Below the pieces are notes generated by a model. The model was not told the origin of the DNA and did not search any database. It saw nothing but the letters and a program-made list of their open reading frames with translations. The position numbers were made by a program, and so were the translations under genes. 64,000 bases of DNA from Arthrobacter sp. KBS0702 (GTDB lineage: Bacteria; Actinomycetota; Actinomycetes; Actinomycetales; Micrococcaceae), in assembly GCF_005937985.2 (NCBI RefSeq), contig NZ_CP042172.1, forward strand, positions 1,302,001 through 1,366,000, read 5' to 3'. Shown in pieces: positions 59,754 to 64,000 of this stretch (within the stretch, counting starts at the first letter, position 1; the number at the start of each line of letters is the position of its first letter).

Positions 59754-61682
59754 TTGATTAGCAAATCCGTTGGGCGTATCTACGCCGCTGCCGCCCTGGC
59801 AGGTGTTCTCGCCATCGGTGCCATAGCACCGGCATCAGCCGCCGATGGCACTCCGGCTCCGAGTCCGACCACCACGGTCGCCGTTCCGCAGCCGACACCG
59901 AGCCCCAGTGAGAGCGCCACCGGCGGCGCCACACCGGTTCCGACGTCGACGTCGACGTCCCCCGTAGCGACCCCGACTGCGACGACGGCGCCCATGCCCA
60001 GCGCGGCGCCCACTGCCACCGTACCGACGGCGCCGGCAAAGACCGTCAACGCTGCTGTCGTGTCCGCCGGCATTGCCGCCATCGATGATAAGTGGGCGGC
60101 ACTGGGCGGGGCCACGGGATCCTATGGGCCTGCGCTGGCTCCCGCTGAATGTGGGCTCGCCGCCGACGGCTGCAAACGTGACTTCACCTCCGGATCCATC
60201 TATTGGACCGCAACAACCGGCGCCGTTGCCGTGTGGAACGGTGCAATTGGCGGACAGTGGAAGAGGCTCGGTGCCGAGGGCTCCTGGCTGAAGTACCCGC
60301 TTTCCGCCGAGCGCTGTGGCCTGGCGGGCGATGGCTGCTCCCAAGACTTCCAGTCGGGCACCCTCTATTGGTCGCCGCGGACCGGCGCGTTCCCCACCGG
60401 CGGCGGCATCGGCCAGCGGTGGAACCAGATTGGCGGCGTTTCAAGCCGCCTTGGCTACCCGGCGGGCCTGCTCGTGTGCGGACTTGCCCAAGGTGGGTGC
60501 GTCCAGCGCTTTGAGCGCGGATCGATTGGCTGGACCGCAACAGCGGGTGCTTGGGAGGTCGGCGGCGGAATCGGCTTGCGCTGGCTTGAGCTCAATGCGC
60601 AGGACGGCGGCCTCGGCTACCCCACGAGCAGGGAGATCTGTGGCCTGACGGCGTCCGGCTGTTTCCAGAACTTCCAGCGCGGAACGATGATGTGGTCACC
60701 GGCGTCGGGCGCGCAGCCCACCTGGGGCGCCATCCGGACCCGCTGGGCCGAGTACGGCTACGAGAACAGCTGGATGGGATACCCCGTCGGGCGGGAAACG
60801 TGTGGCCTCCCGGGCAACGGCTGCCTGCAGGAGTTCCAGCGAGCCACGTTCTACTGGTCCCCGGCAACCGGCGCCCAGCCGAGCAGCGGAGCTATCCGCG
60901 GTGAATTCCAGCAGCGCGGCAGCGGCGGGGGCGCCCTCGGCTACCCGAACTCGCCGGAATACTGCAGCGCCTCCGGCTGCCGCCAGTACTTCCAGTGGGG
61001 ATGGCTCGACTGGGAGCCCTCCGGCTGGGTGATGTTCCACCTGAACCCGGTGGGCTATTGCGAGGCACTCAACCGCGGCGGCGTTAAGTACGGTACGGCC
61101 GGCGCGCAGCGCGTGTCCTTCGCCATCGCAGAGCGCTACGTCGCCACGCCCGTCTCCTTCGCAACCTGCCTCAAGGGCGACAGCGGCTACACGCTGGAGT
61201 GGAACGTGCCGGGCTACGCCGGCGAGAGCGGCTTCGCGTGGGCCGGTGTACCGACCGGTCCGACGATCAATAAGTACTCGCCTACCGGATCCTTCACTGT
61301 CACGGACGCTTTCGGCCTGGGGAACCCGGGTACTAAACTGAACTACCTCACGCTCAACTCCTACTCGCGCTGGGGCGGCAGGCTCAACGGCAACTACAAC
61401 AAGTACTTTGAGTCCAGTGCAGACGTTTTCCCCGACGAGAACATGTGGTACTACGCCACCCGCCCGTCGCACGACTACCGACAGGGCGTGGTGATCAATT
61501 ACAACCGGCCGCCGGATTCGCCCATCGTGATGAACGCTGGCTTCGCCATCTTCCTGCACGCCAACCGGGTCCCGACCTGGGGCTGTATTTCGCTGCTGGA
61601 AGATGACGTCACCCGCTACATCAGGTCTGCTGCGCCGGGCGACCGGATTGTCATGGGAGTGGGTGGAGATGTCTTCCGCTAG
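59754..61682 (+). CDS. exported LGFP-repeat protein with L,D-transpeptidase-like C-terminus
   Basis: 642 residues from TTG 59754, which has GGGGGA 4 nt upstream; GTG 59736 is an alternative without a ribosome site. A signal peptide (VGRIYAAAALAGVLAIGAIA, cleavage after ASA) is followed by a Thr/Pro/Ser-rich linker (about 33-105). Five or more LGFP repeats (about 110-430) each contain LGYP/MGYP, a Cys-Gly pair, F-Q/E-R-G and Y/M-W-S-P. The C-terminal domain (about 440-642) ends with AIFLHANRVPTWGCISLLED, the His...Gly-Cys pattern of YkuD-type L,D-transpeptidases. LGFP repeats bind the cell wall. It should act outside the cell on or at the wall. Confidence 0.8.
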   Translation: MISKSVGRIYAAAALAGVLAIGAIAPASAADGTPAPSPTTTVAVPQPTPSPSESATGGATPVPTSTSTSPVATPTATTAPMPSAAPTATVPTAPAKTVNAAVVSAGIAAIDDKWAALGGATGSYGPALAPAECGLAADGCKRDFTSGSIYWTATTGAVAVWNGAIGGQWKRLGAEGSWLKYPLSAERCGLAGDGCSQDFQSGTLYWSPRTGAFPTGGGIGQRWNQIGGVSSRLGYPAGLLVCGLAQGGCVQRFERGSIGWTATAGAWEVGGGIGLRWLELNAQDGGLGYPTSREICGLTASGCFQNFQRGTMMWSPASGAQPTWGAIRTRWAEYGYENSWMGYPVGRETCGLPGNGCLQEFQRATFYWSPATGAQPSSGAIRGEFQQRGSGGGALGYPNSPEYCSASGCRQYFQWGWLDWEPSGWVMFHLNPVGYCEALNRGGVKYGTAGAQRVSFAIAERYVATPVSFATCLKGDSGYTLEWNVPGYAGESGFAWAGVPTGPTINKYSPTGSFTVTDAFGLGNPGTKLNYLTLNSYSRWGGRLNGNYNKYFESSADVFPDENMWYYATRPSHDYRQGVVINYNRPPDSPIVMNAGFAIFLHANRVPTWGCISLLEDDVTRYIRSAAPGDRIVMGVGGDVFR

Positions 61683-62301
61683 CCAACGCTGGACGAGCGG
61701 CCTCCGGGCGGTCTCCGCCTGTGGGCTGCTCGTCGTTGGGCTTGCAGCCTGCACGGCCACAGCGCCGCCGCCCACTCCGTCGATTTCCACGGAGACCCCG
61801 GGGGTTCCGGAGTCGGCATCGCCGGGGCGTACCACTCCGTCCCTGATACCCACCGGGCAGACCCGGGCCTGTGGCGTGCTTGACCCAACTGAGCTCAAGA
61901 ACGCCCTGGGCAGCGTTGCCTCTTCGATGAAGGCGCCGGAACCGTCGGGTGTCCGCCTCGAAGATGGCCTCGAGAAGGACACATGCGTGTATCCGCTCGA
62001 CGCGAGCGGGGTGACGACGAACGCCGTCGTGATGGAGGTTATCTGGGACGGCACAGGTTCAAAGGCTCCTGCCATCGCCGACTTCGGCCCGGTGACAGAC
62101 GCCCAGGACGTGTCCGGACTCGGATCCAAAGCCCAATATTCGATGGTGCGGCTCTCCGGCTCCAGTGAGTTCAGTCTCAGGGTGCAAACGTCCCAAGCCG
62201 CCTATCGACTGCTTGTCGCGCGGCCAAACGGCGCAGACGGCTGGGACCGGGAGCAGGGCCGAGCCGTTCTGGAGCGGATAATACGCAAGGCCAAAATCTG
62301 A
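61669..62301 (+). CDS. lipoprotein, DUF3558-like
   Basis: 210 residues from ATG 61669 preceded by GGTGGAG. The signal sequence ends in the lipobox LVVGLAAC, followed by a Thr/Pro/Ser linker. The mature part starts RACGVLDPTELKNALGSVAS, the Cys-Gly-Leu-x-x-x-Glu-Leu pattern of DUF3558 lipoproteins, and has a second Cys in KDTCVYPLD for a disulfide. It overlaps the LGFP gene by 14 nt, so the two exported proteins are translationally coupled and may work together at the wall. The function is unknown. Confidence 0.8.
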   Translation: MSSASQRWTSGLRAVSACGLLVVGLAACTATAPPPTPSISTETPGVPESASPGRTTPSLIPTGQTRACGVLDPTELKNALGSVASSMKAPEPSGVRLEDGLEKDTCVYPLDASGVTTNAVVMEVIWDGTGSKAPAIADFGPVTDAQDVSGLGSKAQYSMVRLSGSSEFSLRVQTSQAAYRLLVARPNGADGWDREQGRAVLERIIRKAKI

Positions 62302-62330
62302 ACCTCCGCACTGCAATAGAATGGACGGGA

Positions 62331-62366
62331 CTCGCGTAGTTCGCACGGTTGATCCTGCGAAGCGAG
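62331..62366 (+). other. hairpin in the gap before the repeat protein gene
   Basis: CTCGC-(GTAG)-TTCGCA pairs with TGCGAA-GCGAG, with a 4-nt bulge and 10-nt loop. A TAGAAT lies just upstream (62317-62322). It may be a weak terminator of the lipoprotein gene or a leader structure. Confidence 0.4.
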
Positions 62367-62438
62367 TTGTCCAAAAGACTATTGAGAAGAGTGGTGCGGC
62401 TGTGTCGAGAGAACGGCTGCCTCGGACAGGAACCCAGC

Positions 62439-64000
62439 ATGGCTGAGCACAACGACGGCAACCGCGGCGGCAACGACCGCGGCAACTTCGGCGGCGGACG
62501 CAATTCCGGCGGCGGGGGATTCCGCGGCGCGAACAACTCCGGCGGAGCCCCGCGCGGTTTCCGGGCCAGGGATGACCGTTCGGAGGGATCGCGCCCGTCC
62601 TTCAACGACCGGGATCGTAAGCCGTTTGGTGATCGCCCGTCCCGTGAAGGTGATCGTAAGCCGTTCAGTGGTGGTGGCGACCGGGACCGTAAGCCGTTTG
62701 GTGATCGCCCGTCGCGTGAAGGTGATCGTAAGCCGTTCAGTGGTGGTGGTGACCGGGATCGTAAGCCGTTTGGTGATCGCCCGTCGCGTGAAGGTGATCG
62801 TAAGCCGTTCAGTGGTGGTGGCGACCGGGATCGTAAGCCGTTCAGTGGTGGTGACCGGGATCGTAAGCCGTTCAGTGGTGGTGACCGGGATCGTAAGCCG
62901 TTCAGTGGTGGTGACCGGGATCGTAAGCCGTTCAGTGGTGGTGATCGGGATCGTAAGCCGTTTGGTGATCGTCCGTCCCGTGAGGGCGGCGAGCGTCGGA
63001 GCTTCGGCGGCGACCGTGATCGTAAGCCGTTCAGTGGTGGTGGTGACCGTGATCGTAAGCCGTTTGGTGATCGTCCGTCCCGTGAGGGCGGCGAGCGTCG
63101 GAGCTTCGGCGGTGACCGTGATCGTAAGCCGTTCAGCGGCGGCGACAACCGCAAGCCCTTCGGCAACCGCGAGGACCGTCCGGCTCGCAGCTTCGACCGC
63201 GGCGACTCAGGTCCCCGACAGTTCGGCCGCGACCGCGCCGAGGATCGTCCCGTTCGCGAACCGAACGCCAGGGACCTGCGCAGTGCCAACCGCCCGGACC
63301 GCGAGCGTTCACCCCAGATCGATGAGGACGTCACGGGCAAGGAACTGGACCGCGCCACGCAGCACCAGATCAAGACCCTTGAAGACAACAGTGCCGAGTG
63401 GGTTGCACGCCACCTCGTCATGGCCGGCCGCCTCATCGACGACGAGCCGGAACTCGCCTTCCAGCACGCCCTGGCCGCCAGCCGCCGCGGTGGCCGCCTC
63501 GCAGCGGTCCGCGAAGCCGTCGGCCTGACCGCCTACGCGGCGGGCCACTACGGCGAAGCGCTGCGCGAATTCCGGACCTACCGCCGGATCAGCGGATCCA
63601 ACATGCACCTCCCGGTGATGGCGGACTGCGAACGCGGCCTGGGCCGCCCCGACCGGGCACTGGACATGGCCCGCTCCGAAGAAGCCAAGGACCTTGACGC
63701 TCCCGGCAAGGTGGAGCTCGCAATCGTCGCCGCCGGCGCCCGCACCGACCTGGGCCAGCTCGACGCCGCCGTCTCCGAGCTGGAAATCGCGCAACTGGAC
63801 ATGAACCGCGCCTTCTCCTACAGCCCCCGGCTTTTCCGTGCCTACGCCGATGCCTTGACCGCCGTCGGCCGCGAAACCGAAGCCGCGAAGTGGCAGCGCC
63901 AGGCCGTTGTGGCCGAGAATGCCCTCGGCCTGGGCGTCGACGAGGAGCCGGACATCATCGACCTCGGCTGGGACGAGGAAGAGGAAGCCCGCGAGGAACA
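62439..64000 (+). CDS. Arg/Gly/Asp-repeat protein with TPR-like domain (cut by window end)
   Basis: At least 520 residues; no stop before the window edge. ATG 62439 has AGGA 7 nt upstream. Residues 1-56 are Gly/Asn/Arg-rich (GGNDRGNFGGGRNSGGGGFR). Residues 57-235 are tandem repeats of DRDRKPFSGG and DRDRKPFGDRPSREG. A charged linker to about 290 follows, then a helical TPR-like region (DNSAEWVARHLVMAGRLIDD, AYAAGHYGEALREFRTYRRI) and an acidic stretch (IDLGWDEEEEAREE). The repeats prefer GGT and CGT codons, unlike the GGC/CGC of the flanks, a sign of recent internal amplification. The disordered Arg/Gly part recalls RNA-binding RGG regions; this is inference. Confidence 0.82.
   Translation, partial: MAEHNDGNRGGNDRGNFGGGRNSGGGGFRGANNSGGAPRGFRARDDRSEGSRPSFNDRDRKPFGDRPSREGDRKPFSGGGDRDRKPFGDRPSREGDRKPFSGGGDRDRKPFGDRPSREGDRKPFSGGGDRDRKPFSGGDRDRKPFSGGDRDRKPFSGGDRDRKPFSGGDRDRKPFGDRPSREGGERRSFGGDRDRKPFSGGGDRDRKPFGDRPSREGGERRSFGGDRDRKPFSGGDNRKPFGNREDRPARSFDRGDSGPRQFGRDRAEDRPVREPNARDLRSANRPDRERSPQIDEDVTGKELDRATQHQIKTLEDNSAEWVARHLVMAGRLIDDEPELAFQHALAASRRGGRLAAVREAVGLTAYAAGHYGEALREFRTYRRISGSNMHLPVMADCERGLGRPDRALDMARSEEAKDLDAPGKVELAIVAAGARTDLGQLDAAVSELEIAQLDMNRAFSYSPRLFRAYADALTAVGRETEAAKWQRQAVVAENALGLGVDEEPDIIDLGWDEEEEAREE
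62607..63141 (+). repeat. in-frame tandem DNA repeats (72-bp and 30-bp units)
   Basis: Three near-identical 72-bp units start at 62607, 62679 and 62751. Four 30-bp units start at 62823, 62853, 62883 and 62913. Mixed units then run to about 63141. All lengths are multiples of three, so copy changes keep the frame. Confidence 0.9.

Noticed and set aside
62607..63141. Regular repeats that might suggest a CRISPR array
   Set aside because: Units are contiguous without unique spacers, in frame, and encode a peptide repeat; no cas genes nearby.
62177..63436. 419-codon minus-strand frame with RSRSPPLNGL repeats resembling SR-rich proteins
   Set aside because: It is the reverse reading of the DRDRKPFSGG repeats; the plus frame has a ribosome site and a TPR-like domain.

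Overview
The window is a G+C-rich actinobacterial chromosome segment. The 16S gene reads as a member of the Micrococcaceae (Arthrobacter/Pseudarthrobacter group), judged by eye and without a database search. Supporting signs are the fused AdaA-AlkA protein with a separate Ogt, an Rv2578c-type radical SAM protein, a mycothiol-type DinB fold protein, an argCJBDFRGH cluster, and many promoters in which a TANNNT -10 box lies 6-7 nt before an ATG/GTG start (leaderless mRNAs). There are no insertion sequences, integrases, tRNA genes or CRISPR arrays; it looks like core chromosome.

Layout. 0-6.6 kb: a LysM membrane protein, then hisC-hisB-hisH-(52-aa membrane protein)-hisA/priA, an SseB-domain protein and an MFS carrier. 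6.6-10.5 kb: a DUF1844 protein (minus strand) and the translation operon infC-rpmI-rplT plus a SpoU/TrmH methyltransferase; infC starts at an ATT codon and carries a long low-complexity tail. 10.5-22.8 kb: an accessory stretch between the methyltransferase and pheST, with GlsB-like and CDF membrane proteins, an MFS carrier, a Nudix hydrolase, three-subunit transhydrogenase pntAA-pntAB-pntB, a radical SAM gene with a near-perfect LexA box inside its promoter, a NarL-type two-component system followed by a four-cysteine exported protein, pyroglutamyl peptidase, a SIMPL protein and a small HExxH protein. 23.0-26.7 kb: pheS-pheT.

26.7-35.1 kb is the most unusual part: an Sfp-type phosphopantetheinyl transferase, an M1 metallopeptidase and a 1317-residue Pls-type non-ribosomal peptide synthetase (adenylation domain, carrier domain, then three membrane-flanked left-handed beta-helix domains). 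This is the architecture of epsilon-poly-L-lysine synthetase, and the adenylation pocket as I read it suits a cationic amino acid. A quinone oxidoreductase and a fatty-acid desaturase follow. I infer a make/activate/degrade locus for an isopeptide-linked poly(amino acid).

35.3-44.0 kb is the complete arginine operon argCJBDFRGH behind an ArgR-like operator, closed by a strong terminator. 44.0-53.4 kb holds a PNPOx-like flavoprotein, a DinB/MDMPI protein, a divergent alkylation-repair block (ogt and adaA-alkA against aag), a GNAT enzyme, apt, a HelD-type RNA polymerase-associated ATPase and tyrS. 53.5-59.5 kb is a complete rRNA operon (16S-23S-5S, no spacer tRNA) with promoter, boxA-like elements, leader hairpin, 23S processing stem and terminator. 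The right end has an LGFP-repeat/L,D-transpeptidase-like exported protein, an overlapping lipoprotein gene and the start of a protein with tandem DRDRKPFSGG repeats and a TPR-like domain, cut by the window edge.
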